Shown: one piece after another, positions 42,553-51,865 of the stretch
Numbering within the stretch: position 1 is the first letter of the stretch
How the letters are laid out: the number at the start of each line of letters is the position of its first letter
Assembly: GCF_900142015.1 (NCBI RefSeq)
Contig: NZ_FQZN01000031.1
Span: forward strand, 1 to 63,437
Direction of reading: 5' to 3'
Source: Bacteroides stercorirosoris
GTDB taxonomy: Bacteria > Bacteroidota > Bacteroidia > Bacteroidales > Bacteroidaceae
DNA: 63,437 nucleotides
The notes under the pieces: model-generated
Told to the model about the DNA's origin: nothing
Databases searched by the model: none
What the model saw: the letters and a program-made list of their open reading frames with translations, nothing else
Program-made: the position numbers and the translations under genes

Positions 42553-43947
42553 ATGAAAAGTTTTTTTAGAAATATCACATTCGTTTGTTGCCTGTTGGGG
42601 ATGACAGCCTGCGGTGATGACAATGATAAAATTCACGAATGGCCATGGGGCAATGAAGAAGAGCCGGCACCCGATCCGGAGGTCACGGTCAAGCCCCGCT
42701 ATGTATGGATAGACGCCGCCGGAAACTTTGAGCAATACGCCAACAGCCAGGACAACATCAAAGCTGATTTGGCAAAGGTGAAGGAAGCCGGATTTACAGA
42801 TGTGATAGTCGATGTACGTCCTACGACGGGAGATGTGCTTTTTAAGTCAACAGCGGCAGATGCCCTGACTAAAATCGATGTATGGAGCAGCACCGGATAT
42901 ATTTGGGCTGAACGCACTGCCACATGGGACTATCTGCAAACTTTCATTGACGAAGGCCACAAACTGGGCTTGAAAGTAAATGCTTCCATCAATACCTTTG
43001 TAGGTGGTTATCTTTGCCCCTATGGTCTGGGTTCTATCGGTATGCTTTACAAAGACAGTTCGAAGAAGAAGTGGGCCACAGTGCTCAACACCGCAAACGG
43101 GTTGGTCAACTCGATGGATCTGCAGAACGACGAAAAAGATTATGGCGCCAAGTTTCTGAACCCTGCCAACAATCAGGTACAGGAATTTATACTCCAGATA
43201 TTATCAGACCTGGCTAAATATGATTTGGACGGCATCGTCCTCGACCGTTGCCGCTATGATGATTACCAACTGATGAGCGACTTCTCTGATGAGAGCCGCA
43301 CCCAATTCGAAGTGTTTGTCGGAGAAAGTGTGGCGAATTACCCTGCCGATATCTTGCCTGCCGGTGCCAAAGAAGGTACTTATACCACAAAATGGTACAA
43401 GCGATGGCTGGCTTTCCGTGCAAAAACCATACATGATTTCATGGTGAAGGCACGCAATAAGGTGAAATCCGTAAATAAGGACATCCGCTTTGGCGCCTAT
43501 GTCGGTGCATGGTATTCCAGCTATTACTGTTCCGGCGTGAATTGGGCAAGTCCCAAATACGACCCTTCGATCAATAATCCCGGTTGGGCTTCTACCGATT
43601 ACAAGGATTATGGCTATGCCGATCATTTGGACTTCATCTTTCTTGGCGCCTATGCCGCTGCCGACAAGATATATGGTTCGGGAGAGTGGACCATGGAAGG
43701 ATTCTGCAAACAGGGACGCAACCTGCTGCAAGGCGATGTTCCCTTTGCGGGAGGTCCCGACATAGGCAATAGTTCCGGCTGGACGGATGGCGGCCAGTCA
43801 GCAAAGATTCCCAATGCCATTGATGCCTGCATCAACAACAGTGACGGCTTCTTTGTATTCGACATCTGCCATATCCGGATGTACAACTATTGGCAGGCAT
43901 TCAAGACAGGCATTGACGCCTACCTGAAGTCCGTAGAAAAGAAATAA
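42553..43947 (+). CDS. GHL10 (DUF187) glycoside-hydrolase-like lipoprotein
   Basis: Translation from the ATG at 42553 gives 464 residues; upstream in-frame codons lack signal-peptide character. It has lipobox CLLGMTAC, then GDDNDKIHEWPW and an acidic/Pro linker. The barrel domain shows the DUF187 hallmarks: DVIVDVRPTTGDVLF, HKLGLKVNASINTF, LDGIVLDRCRYDDY (acidic residues in the active-site region) and FGAYVGAWYSSYY. E. coli DigH, of the same superfamily, cleaves peptide-free peptidoglycan strands, so amino-sugar glycans are plausible substrates. It is a paralogue of the protein at 45487-46839. Confidence 0.85.
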   Translation: MKSFFRNITFVCCLLGMTACGDDNDKIHEWPWGNEEEPAPDPEVTVKPRYVWIDAAGNFEQYANSQDNIKADLAKVKEAGFTDVIVDVRPTTGDVLFKSTAADALTKIDVWSSTGYIWAERTATWDYLQTFIDEGHKLGLKVNASINTFVGGYLCPYGLGSIGMLYKDSSKKKWATVLNTANGLVNSMDLQNDEKDYGAKFLNPANNQVQEFILQILSDLAKYDLDGIVLDRCRYDDYQLMSDFSDESRTQFEVFVGESVANYPADILPAGAKEGTYTTKWYKRWLAFRAKTIHDFMVKARNKVKSVNKDIRFGAYVGAWYSSYYCSGVNWASPKYDPSINNPGWASTDYKDYGYADHLDFIFLGAYAAADKIYGSGEWTMEGFCKQGRNLLQGDVPFAGGPDIGNSSGWTDGGQSAKIPNAIDACINNSDGFFVFDICHIRMYNYWQAFKTGIDAYLKSVEKK

Positions 43948-43979
43948 TCCCTTATGATTTTTATTAACTTACCCCCTCG

Positions 43980-44024
43980 GAAAAGCTATCTTGAAGCGAA
44001 TCAATAACTGACGGATAGCTTTTC
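43980..44024 (+). terminator. Intra-operon hairpin between GHL10 and phosphoesterase genes
   Basis: GAAAAGCTATC (43980-43990) and GATAGCTTTTC (44014-44024) form a perfect 11-bp stem with a 23-nt loop, followed by TTTATAAAG. It may attenuate read-through. Confidence 0.45.
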
Positions 44025-44044
44025 TTTATAAAGACCAAATAAGA

Positions 44045-45484
44045 ATGAAAAAGTTTTTTTTGCTGCAATTATTGTTGTTGTCAGGCCTCTGTCTGAAAGC
44101 CCAGACAATTCCTATAAAAGACTTGCAAGGAAGAGTGACTTGTGGAAACAAAGGCGTGCAAGGAGTCATCGTGACGGATGGCACGGACTGCGTGCAGACC
44201 GATGCCCAAGGCATTTATCACCTTGAGGCGAAACGTAATGTACGGTTCGTGTATCTCACTACGCCGGCAGGCTACCTCGTCCCCTGCCAAGAAAAGACCA
44301 TTCCACTGTTCTTCCAACAAGTAGACCCTACCCAACCGAAAAAAGAATATAACTTTGAATTAGTGAAGAATCCGGAAAATGACATCAGTCATCTCTTCAC
44401 TGTACAAGCTGACGCACAAGTCACTTCCGAGAAAGACGTAAAGGAATATGGAAAATATCTGAAAGACATGAATTCCTATCTTGCCGCTTACCGTGGCAAA
44501 CGGGACCTATTCAGCATCGACTGCGGTGACATTGTGGGCGACTCTCCCCAATTGTTCCCATCTTATATCCAGACTGTGAGTTCACTGGACCTCCCCGTTT
44601 TCCGTGCCATCGGCAACCATGACATGACCTATGGCGGACGTACGTTCGAATACTCCTACCATACGTTCGAACAATATTTTGGTCCCGTTTACTATTCTTT
44701 CAATAAAGGCAAGGCGCATTACATTGTGCTGAATAACTGCTTTTACGTGAACCGTGATTATCAATATATAGGCTACATCGATGAACGCACTTTCACTTGG
44801 TTAGAGCAAGACTTGGCATTTGTGCCGAAAGGTAGTCCCGTCTTTGTGGTGGTCCACATCCCTACTAGCCTCACCCCCAAGCTGAAATGGAATACCTTGC
44901 TGCAAGATGAAACCAGCAATGCTTCCGGACTGTATGACTTACTGAAAGGCTATAACGCCCACATCATTTCCGGACATACTCACTTCAACTTGAACATCTG
45001 CTTCAACGACAGCCTGATGGAGCATAATACGGCAGCCGTTTGCGGCATTTGGTGGAAAGCGGACATCTGCATGGACGGCACTCCTTCCGGTTACGGCGTT
45101 TATGAAGTAAACGGTACGGACGTAAAGTGGTTCTATAAAAGTGCAGGCCATTCCGCGGACTATCAGTTCCGTGTTTACCCCGCAGGCTCTGACGAGGAAT
45201 ACCCATCGGACATTATTGCCAATGTATGGAATTGGGATGACTTGTGGAAAGTGGAATGGTATGAAAATGGCAAACGTATGGGCGAAATGACTCATTACAC
45301 AGGATATGATCCGGAAGCAAAAGCCATCTGTGCAGACAAAAAACGGGTGGAGTACGACTGGATCAGTCCCATCCAAACGGAACACATCTTCCGCGCCACC
45401 CCGAAAAATGCAAAGGCACATATCGAAGTCAGAGTGACCGACCGCTTCGGACGTATATATAAACAATCCTTAAAACAAGAATAA
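44045..45484 (+). CDS. Secreted calcineurin-like metallophosphoesterase
   Basis: The 479-residue protein has a signal peptide (MKKFFLLQLLLLSGLCLKAQ). An N-terminal beta domain (residues ~25-105, with GNKGVQGVIVTDGTDCVQTD) resembles MetallophosN. The catalytic domain has QADAQ, the FSIDCGDIVGD block, RAIGNHDMTYGG, VVVHIPT and ISGHTHFNLNI, the metal-binding motifs of calcineurin-type phosphoesterases (the first D-x-H is altered to DAQ). A C-terminal beta domain resembles MetallophosC. It is periplasmic and probably a phosphomonoesterase or diesterase acting on products of the NAGPA-type enzyme. It starts 98 bp after one GHL10 gene and ends 2 bp before the next. Confidence 0.85.
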   Translation: MKKFFLLQLLLLSGLCLKAQTIPIKDLQGRVTCGNKGVQGVIVTDGTDCVQTDAQGIYHLEAKRNVRFVYLTTPAGYLVPCQEKTIPLFFQQVDPTQPKKEYNFELVKNPENDISHLFTVQADAQVTSEKDVKEYGKYLKDMNSYLAAYRGKRDLFSIDCGDIVGDSPQLFPSYIQTVSSLDLPVFRAIGNHDMTYGGRTFEYSYHTFEQYFGPVYYSFNKGKAHYIVLNNCFYVNRDYQYIGYIDERTFTWLEQDLAFVPKGSPVFVVVHIPTSLTPKLKWNTLLQDETSNASGLYDLLKGYNAHIISGHTHFNLNICFNDSLMEHNTAAVCGIWWKADICMDGTPSGYGVYEVNGTDVKWFYKSAGHSADYQFRVYPAGSDEEYPSDIIANVWNWDDLWKVEWYENGKRMGEMTHYTGYDPEAKAICADKKRVEYDWISPIQTEHIFRATPKNAKAHIEVRVTDRFGRIYKQSLKQE

Positions 45485-45486
45485 CC

Positions 45487-46839
45487 ATGAGAAAAGTAAT
45501 GAAACAACTGATACTTGCCGCCCTCTGTCTGACAAGCGGCCTGCTCGCATCTTGCGGACAGAAACAACCGACCCATAAGGCCGTAAACGCCAAACCCGCC
45601 TTGATGTGGTTTGATGCGGAAGCCAATTTTGCCCGTTTTAGCCACAAAGACTCTATCGACTTTTACCTGAAGAAAATCAAGTCACTTGGATTCACACATG
45701 CCGTGGTGGATGTGCGCCCCATCACCGGCGAAGTGCTGTTCGCAAGCCAATACGCTCCCCGCATGGAAGAGTGGAAAGGTGCCCGACGCGGAGATTTCGA
45801 TTATCTGGGTTACTTCATAGAGCAAGGACACAAACTCGGACTGGAAATCCACGCTTCACTCAACATTTTCTGTGCGGGACACAACTACTTCGACCGTGGC
45901 ATGGTGTACAGCGGACATCCGGAATGGGCCTCCGTGGTCTATAATCCCGAACGCGGGCTAATCCCCATTACCGAAGAGAAAGATAAATATGGCGCCATGA
46001 TCAATCCGTTGAATGAAGAATATCGTGAACACATCCTGAACGTACTGAAGGAACTGGTAGGCAAATATCCCGCACTGGACGGGCTGATGCTGGACCGCGT
46101 GCGTTACGATGGCATCAGTGCTGACTTCTCCGACCTATCCCGTCGAGAGTTCGAAAAGTATATCCATGCAAAGGTGGAGCGTTTCCCCGAAGACATTTTA
46201 AGTTGGAGAAAGGAAGCCGGCAAGCGTCCCGTACCCGAATATGGCAAGTGGGCAAAGAAATGGTTTGAGTGGCGCACCAAGAACATCACCGATTTCATGG
46301 CATTGATGCGCAAGGAGGTGAAGGCTGTGAACCCGAAAATATCTTTCGGTACGTACACAGGCGCATGGTATCCGTCGTACTTTGAAGTAGGCGTGAACTT
46401 TGCCAGCCGCGAATATGACCCCAGCCGGGATTTTGACTGGGCCACACCGGAGTACATGAACTATGGATATGCCGAACTGATTGACTTATATGCCACCGGT
46501 AATTATTATACCGACATCACCATCGAAGAATATAAGAAGAACTACAACGTCATCTGGAATGAGACGGACAGCCAGGCACAACAAGGCACTTGGTATTGCG
46601 TGGAAGGTTCATGTCAGCACTTACGCCGGATATTGAAGGAAAATCAGTTCATGGGCGGTATCCTGGTAGACCAGTTCTATGACCATCCGGAAAAGCTGAC
46701 CGCTACCATTGCCGAGAATCTGAAAGATGCGGACGGACTGATGGTATTCGACATCGTTCACATTATCACCAAGAACTTATGGAAAGAGGTAGAAGCCGGC
46801 ATGAAACAAGGAGGCAACCTGCCACAAGAGGATCAATAG
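45487..46839 (+). CDS. Second GHL10 (DUF187) glycoside-hydrolase-like lipoprotein
   Basis: The 450-residue protein has lipobox SGLLASC followed by GQKQPTHKAV, lacking the acidic EWPW tether of its paralogue. Barrel motifs align with 42553-43947: AVVDVRPITGEVLF, HKLGLEIHASLNIF, LDGLMLDRVRYDG, FGTYTGAWYPSYFEVGVNFASREYDPS. The lack of an acidic signal after Cys suggests a periplasm-facing lipoprotein, while the paralogue may be surface-exposed; that would allow sequential extracellular and periplasmic cleavage. ATG at 45499 is an alternative start. Confidence 0.85.
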   Translation: MRKVMKQLILAALCLTSGLLASCGQKQPTHKAVNAKPALMWFDAEANFARFSHKDSIDFYLKKIKSLGFTHAVVDVRPITGEVLFASQYAPRMEEWKGARRGDFDYLGYFIEQGHKLGLEIHASLNIFCAGHNYFDRGMVYSGHPEWASVVYNPERGLIPITEEKDKYGAMINPLNEEYREHILNVLKELVGKYPALDGLMLDRVRYDGISADFSDLSRREFEKYIHAKVERFPEDILSWRKEAGKRPVPEYGKWAKKWFEWRTKNITDFMALMRKEVKAVNPKISFGTYTGAWYPSYFEVGVNFASREYDPSRDFDWATPEYMNYGYAELIDLYATGNYYTDITIEEYKKNYNVIWNETDSQAQQGTWYCVEGSCQHLRRILKENQFMGGILVDQFYDHPEKLTATIAENLKDADGLMVFDIVHIITKNLWKEVEAGMKQGGNLPQEDQ

Positions 46840-46866
46840 GTTATCAATATAAAATCAGTTAGTAGA

Positions 46867-48309
46867 ATGAACAGTTTCAACAATCAGCCCAAATCATCAA
46901 TGCGTAGAGCCTCATCGCTCGACGCATTGCGTGGTTATGCCATTCTGACGATGGTACTTTCCGCTACTATCGTCTATGGCATATTACCCGCATGGATGTA
47001 TCACATGCAGGAGCCTCCTCCCGCTCATGTCTTCCAGCCAGAACTGTCCGGACTCACTTGGGTGGACTTAGTGTTTCCCTTTTTTCTTTTCGCCATGGGA
47101 GCGGCATTCCCTTTCTCCATACGCAAACGCTTTGAAAAGGGAGAAAGCCGTTGGAAGCTGGTTTATGAAGCCCTGAAACGAGGGGTACAATTGACTTTCT
47201 TCGCCATTTTCATCCAGCATTTTTATCCTTATATGCTGAGCAATCCACAGGATGAGTCGGCATGGCTGTTAGCCATAGCTTGCTTTGCGATACTTTTTCC
47301 CATGTTTATGCGAATCCCGCTGCCGCTGCCGGGATGGGCTCATACCACCATCAAACTGGCAGCCTATGGGATAGCGGTGGGGATGATGGCATTCACCGAT
47401 TATGCAGCCGAAGAACATTTCAGCCTCTTCACCAGCAATATCATTATCTTATTGTTGGCTAACATGGCTATATTCGGCTCTATCATTTATTTGTTTACGA
47501 TGCGCAACTGGCTGGCGCGGATTGCACTACTTGCAGCGTTGGCAGGCATAGTGCTCAGTGCGCAAACCGAGGGTTCGTGGGTACAGACACTTTACACATA
47601 CTCGCCACTGCCGTGGATGTATCGTTTTGAATATCTGCGTTATCTCTTCATTGTATTACCAGGAAGCATGGCCGGTGATCTTTTGTTGAAATGGATGAAC
47701 CATTCTGCTAAGAGTTCTGATATAGATAAAGAAGTAGAAACTCCCCGCCGGGTGGCTTACGGAGTGCTGGCTATTTCGGTCTCCATTATATTCATTTGTC
47801 TAATAGGGCTTTATAACCGTTGGTCGTTCTTGACATTCGCTTTGTCGGCACTGTTGTTGATAATCGGCTGGTGGCTAGTGCGTAAGCGGCAAGGCAGCGG
47901 TGTGCTGTGGCGCGAACTGTTTCTGTTGGGAGCGGCATTACTGCTTGTCGGTCTCTGTTTTGAGCCCTTCCAGGGGGGCATCAAAAAGGATGGTCCTACA
48001 TTCGGTTATCTCTTTGTCACAGCCGGACTGGGGTGCATGGCACTCATAGCCTTTCATGTGATATGCGACTATTTGCATTGTCGGCGAGGTACTTCCTTCC
48101 TCGTGATGTCCGGTCAAAATCCCATGATTGCATACGTAGCATGCGACTTGCTCATCTATCCCCTATTCAATCTGCTCGGAATCACAAAATGGTTCGGTGT
48201 ATTCCACCTCAATTCATGGATGGGCTTTCTGCAAGGCATATTACTGACTGCGCTTGCTCTGTTGGTGACTATGTTCTTTACAAAAATCAAGTGCTTCTGG
48301 AGGACTTGA
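46867..48309 (+). CDS. DUF5009 multi-spanning membrane protein (HGSNAT/NagX-like acyltransferase)
   Basis: The 480-residue protein has about 11-12 hydrophobic segments. The start SSLDALRGYAILTMVLSATI matches the LDxLRG motif shared by DUF5009, HGSNAT and acyltransferase-3-type membrane enzymes. Mammalian HGSNAT moves acetyl from cytosolic acetyl-CoA across the membrane to terminal glucosamine. A bacterial counterpart in a hexosamine PUL could re-N-acetylate glucosamine ends in the periplasm so that GH20 can act. This is inference from family and context; no function has been shown here. A TATCTTTG box just downstream may restart transcription. Confidence 0.8.
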   Translation: MNSFNNQPKSSMRRASSLDALRGYAILTMVLSATIVYGILPAWMYHMQEPPPAHVFQPELSGLTWVDLVFPFFLFAMGAAFPFSIRKRFEKGESRWKLVYEALKRGVQLTFFAIFIQHFYPYMLSNPQDESAWLLAIACFAILFPMFMRIPLPLPGWAHTTIKLAAYGIAVGMMAFTDYAAEEHFSLFTSNIIILLLANMAIFGSIIYLFTMRNWLARIALLAALAGIVLSAQTEGSWVQTLYTYSPLPWMYRFEYLRYLFIVLPGSMAGDLLLKWMNHSAKSSDIDKEVETPRRVAYGVLAISVSIIFICLIGLYNRWSFLTFALSALLLIIGWWLVRKRQGSGVLWRELFLLGAALLLVGLCFEPFQGGIKKDGPTFGYLFVTAGLGCMALIAFHVICDYLHCRRGTSFLVMSGQNPMIAYVACDLLIYPLFNLLGITKWFGVFHLNSWMGFLQGILLTALALLVTMFFTKIKCFWRT

Positions 48310-48325
48310 TTTCTACAAGGAAAGT

Positions 48326-48333
48326 TATCTTTG
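48326..48333 (+). promoter_or_regulatory. Internal -7 promoter element of the PUL
   Basis: TATCTTTG is an exact TAnnTTTG match in the 89-bp gap after the DUF5009 gene. A small hairpin, AAATCAAGT...ACTTGATTT (48284-48312), overlaps the preceding stop codon. Together they suggest a secondary transcription unit covering CE2, GH20 and DUF4434. Confidence 0.5.
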
Positions 48334-48398
48334 TGCATTTGTAATTAGTTGCATACCTACAAAATAGAATGTATTAAAGTAAAAAAAACAGTAGAATC

Positions 48399-49499
48399 AT
48401 GAAGAAACATTATTTAATATGGCTCGTATCCATAGCGATTTTATGCTGTACGCCGGAAGCGAAAAGTGCAGAAAAAGCTATAAAAGCCAATGACACAGCT
48501 GTAAGGTATACAGGACGCACCCAAATACAACCTGATGGTTCGGTCACTTTTGATTGGGTTGGGACTTACCTGGAAACCCGGTTTACAGGCGGTGCGCTTT
48601 CCTTAAAGATAACAGAGACGGGAACGAGTTATTACAATGTCTTTGTAGATGGCACACTGCACCGGGTGGTAAAGGTTTGCGGCACTGATACACTGATAAA
48701 CTTTGTTTCGGGCGTAAACCGGAAGATGCACAGCCTCCGCATACAGAAGCGTACGGAAGGAGAGTTTGGCAATACAACCATCCATCAATTCTTGTTGGCC
48801 TCTTCGGGGGATTTGCAGGAAGAGCCTAAAGTGCGTACACGCCACATTGAGTTCATCGGTAACTCTTTGACGTGTGGATATGGTGCCGAAGGTAAGAACC
48901 GTGACGAGCCGTTCAGACTGGAAACAGAGAACTGCAACCTCTCCTTCTCCACCATCACAGCCCGTTACTTTGATGCAGATTACAGCCTGCTGGCTCATTC
49001 GGGAAAAGGCGCTGTACGCAACTATGGAGACTCGGTACGCGTATCAGCCGTCACCATGAAAAACAAAATGCTTCAGACTTTCGACGAAGGCTCTACCCAA
49101 CAATGGAACTTCACCGATTATCATCCCGACTTGGTTGTCATCAATTTGGGAACCAATGACTTTTCTCTTGAACCCCAGCCTTATAAAAGTGAATTTATTG
49201 AGTCGTATACACAGATGCTGAAACAGTTGCGCCAACACTACGGCAATATACCGATTCTTTGCATCTATTGTTGTACCGTCCCTGCACCGGTCTATTCTTT
49301 CTATGAAGCCGCCGTGGATGCAATGAACGATCCGAACATATTTCTATTGAAGATGAAAAATGACTTGCTTAATGACACTACCGATTTGGGTGCAGTCTGG
49401 CATCCTAATTACAACGGTCATCGCAAGATGGCAATGAATATCATTCCTTATATTTCGACCATCATGGGATGGGAGCTTTCGAGAAAAACTATTGAATGA
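48399..49499 (+). CDS. CE2-type SGNH esterase
   Basis: The 366-residue protein has a signal peptide (MKKHYLIWLVSIAILCCTPEAKS). An N-terminal jelly-roll domain (VGTYLETRFTGGALSLKI, residues ~50-140) precedes the SGNH domain with FIGNSLTCGYG (Ser), INLGTNDFS and AVWHPNYNGHRKMA (His). This two-domain order is that of carbohydrate esterase family 2, which removes O-acetyl groups from sugars. It is predicted to be periplasmic and to de-O-acylate the PUL glycan before GH20 cleavage. Its stop codon overlaps an upstream in-frame ATG of the next gene. Confidence 0.87.
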   Translation: MKKHYLIWLVSIAILCCTPEAKSAEKAIKANDTAVRYTGRTQIQPDGSVTFDWVGTYLETRFTGGALSLKITETGTSYYNVFVDGTLHRVVKVCGTDTLINFVSGVNRKMHSLRIQKRTEGEFGNTTIHQFLLASSGDLQEEPKVRTRHIEFIGNSLTCGYGAEGKNRDEPFRLETENCNLSFSTITARYFDADYSLLAHSGKGAVRNYGDSVRVSAVTMKNKMLQTFDEGSTQQWNFTDYHPDLVVINLGTNDFSLEPQPYKSEFIESYTQMLKQLRQHYGNIPILCIYCCTVPAPVYSFYEAAVDAMNDPNIFLLKMKNDLLNDTTDLGAVWHPNYNGHRKMAMNIIPYISTIMGWELSRKTIE

Positions 49500-49525
49500 A
49501 AACTCCTCTATTTAAATACTACATT

Positions 49526-51853
49526 ATGAAAAACTTATTGATTCCCATCATCGCATGTATATTGACAGCATGCAGCAACGAGCAACAAGTTTCTTATTCA
49601 GTGATCCCTTTGCCGCAAGAAATCAGTCTGAACCAAAACCAGCCGTTCCGACTGAATGACAAAGTTGTTGTGGTCTATCCTGAAAATAATTCTTTATTAG
49701 AACGCAATGCGAGATTCTTGTCCGAATACGTCAGTCATTCCACCGGCTATACATTAAAACTGAAAACTCTGTCTCACCAAGAAAAGGATATAGAGAATAC
49801 CATCATCCTGGCATTAAATCCGGAAATAGACAACAAAGAAGGATATATTATTTCAGTTACTCCCAAGAATATCCGAATAGAAGGGCAAACAGAAAACGGT
49901 GTATTTTACGGCATCCAGACCTTACGGAAGTCCATTCCTGCAATAACCCGTGAAGGCGTAATCCTAATGCCTGCCGGTACGGTGAAAGACGAACCGCACT
50001 TTGGATATCGTGCCATGCACTTCGACGTAGCCCGCCACTTCTTCCCCATCGAATTTGTCAAGAAATACATCGATTTATTGGCGTTACACAACATGAATAC
50101 TCTCCATTGGCATTTGACTGACGACCAAGGCTGGCGCATCGAGATCAAAAAGTATCCCAAACTGACGGAAGTAGGTTCCATGCGCAATCGCACCGTTGCG
50201 GGCTATGCCGGAAGTGGGAAATACGACCAGACGAGTCATGGCGGTTATTACACACAGGAGCAACTGAAAGATATAGTAGAATATGCCAAAGAACGTTACA
50301 TCAACATAATCCCGGAAGTGGACCTTCCAGGACACATGTTGGCAGCCTTAGCTGCCTATCCGGAACTCGGATGTACAGGCGGACCTTACGAAGTATGTCC
50401 TGACTGGGGTGTTTTTGAAGATGTATTGTGTGTTGGCAATGAGCAAACAATGCTATTCTTGGAAGACGTGATGACGGAATTGATAAATATCTTCCCTTCC
50501 CAGTATATCCATATCGGTGGAGATGAAACGCCTCGTACACGTTGGGAGAAATGCCCTAAATGTCAGGCACGCATCAAAGCCGAAGGTCTGAAAGCTGATA
50601 AGGAACATAGTGCAGAAGACCGCTTGCAGAGTTATTGCATGAAGCGCATTGAGAACTTTCTGAACGCTAAAGGCAGGCAGATTATCGGATGGGATGAGAT
50701 TCTGGAAGGCGACATAGCTCAGAATGCTACGGTCATGTCCTGGCGAGGCTCAGCCGGAGGCATCAAAGCTGCACAAATGGGACACAATGTCATCATGGCT
50801 CCCAATACTCACTGCTACTTTGACTTTTATCAGACTGATGATACAAAGGAGGAACCACTGTCCATCGGGGGCTACCTACCGGTAGAAAAAGTCTATAGCC
50901 TGAATCCTACCGAATCGCTCACTGAAGAGCAAGCCGAACACATATTGGGTGTACAAGCCAATCTCTGGACTGAATATATCCTGACCACCGATCAGGTGGA
51001 ATATATGATACTGCCCCGTATGGCCGCTCTATCAGAAGTGCAGTGGACACAACCGGAAAAGAAGGACTACAGAAGTTTCACGACGCGCGTCATCAACCTA
51101 CTTGCTATGTATCAGAGAGATGGACTGAATTACGCAAAACACCTTTTTGACATCAAAGCGGATTTCAAGGCAGACACGGCAAAGAAAGCTATGATTATCA
51201 CCCTGTCGACTATAGATAATGCACCCATCTACTACACTCTGGACGGAAACGAACCTACCACAGCATCACAAAAGTATGCAGGTCCTATTCCCATCCATTC
51301 TTCTATAGATTTCCGCGCGATAGCTATCCGTCAAGGAAGCGAAGGGAAAATGGTAACAAAGCAAATCTCTTTTAGCAAAGCTACATTGGCTCCCATTGTG
51401 CTAACGACTACGCAACCGGCTCCTAATTATACATTCGGAGGAGCAACCACCTTGGTAGATGGTATAGCAGGCAATGAAAACTTTTCCACTGGTGCCTGGT
51501 TGGGCTTCCTGGGAAAAGACGTGACAGCTATCATCGACTTAGGACAGCCGATGGATATTAAGCAATTAGATGTGAATGCCATGACTTATATGGATGCCTG
51601 GATTATGGGAATTATCCGATTGGATATTTCCGTATCTGATGACAGCAAGGAATTTGTAGAAGTGGCAAGCAAAGAATTCATATCAGAAACAGACATCAAA
51701 AAAAGAAATATCGAGAAATACTCTGTTACCTTTAAGCCGGTGAGTGCCCGTTATGTGAAGATGGTTGCCCAAGGTAGTGCAGCCTTGCCCAAAGGGCACG
51801 TTGGCGAAGGGAAAATGCCATATCTGTTTATGGACGAAATCCAGATTGAATAA
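49526..51853 (+). CDS. GH20 beta-N-acetylhexosaminidase lipoprotein
   Basis: Translation from the ATG at 49526 gives 775 residues. It has lipobox IIACILTAC; an ATG at 49496 would put ten residues before the signal. The N-terminal GH20b domain (YSVIPLPQEISLNQNQPF) is followed by the TIM barrel (FHWHLTDDQGWRIEIK-like stretch at LHWHLTDDQGWRIEIKKYP). The catalytic pair is HIGGDETPRTRW (about D333-E334). A chitobiase C-like segment (IYYTLDGNEPTTASQKYAGP) and an F5/8-type C domain (WLGFLGKDVTAIIDLGQ) follow. It releases terminal beta-GlcNAc or GalNAc by substrate-assisted catalysis. Confidence 0.96.
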   Translation: MKNLLIPIIACILTACSNEQQVSYSVIPLPQEISLNQNQPFRLNDKVVVVYPENNSLLERNARFLSEYVSHSTGYTLKLKTLSHQEKDIENTIILALNPEIDNKEGYIISVTPKNIRIEGQTENGVFYGIQTLRKSIPAITREGVILMPAGTVKDEPHFGYRAMHFDVARHFFPIEFVKKYIDLLALHNMNTLHWHLTDDQGWRIEIKKYPKLTEVGSMRNRTVAGYAGSGKYDQTSHGGYYTQEQLKDIVEYAKERYINIIPEVDLPGHMLAALAAYPELGCTGGPYEVCPDWGVFEDVLCVGNEQTMLFLEDVMTELINIFPSQYIHIGGDETPRTRWEKCPKCQARIKAEGLKADKEHSAEDRLQSYCMKRIENFLNAKGRQIIGWDEILEGDIAQNATVMSWRGSAGGIKAAQMGHNVIMAPNTHCYFDFYQTDDTKEEPLSIGGYLPVEKVYSLNPTESLTEEQAEHILGVQANLWTEYILTTDQVEYMILPRMAALSEVQWTQPEKKDYRSFTTRVINLLAMYQRDGLNYAKHLFDIKADFKADTAKKAMIITLSTIDNAPIYYTLDGNEPTTASQKYAGPIPIHSSIDFRAIAIRQGSEGKMVTKQISFSKATLAPIVLTTTQPAPNYTFGGATTLVDGIAGNENFSTGAWLGFLGKDVTAIIDLGQPMDIKQLDVNAMTYMDAWIMGIIRLDISVSDDSKEFVEVASKEFISETDIKKRNIEKYSVTFKPVSARYVKMVAQGSAALPKGHVGEGKMPYLFMDEIQIE

Positions 51854-51865
51854 AAAAAGTATACT

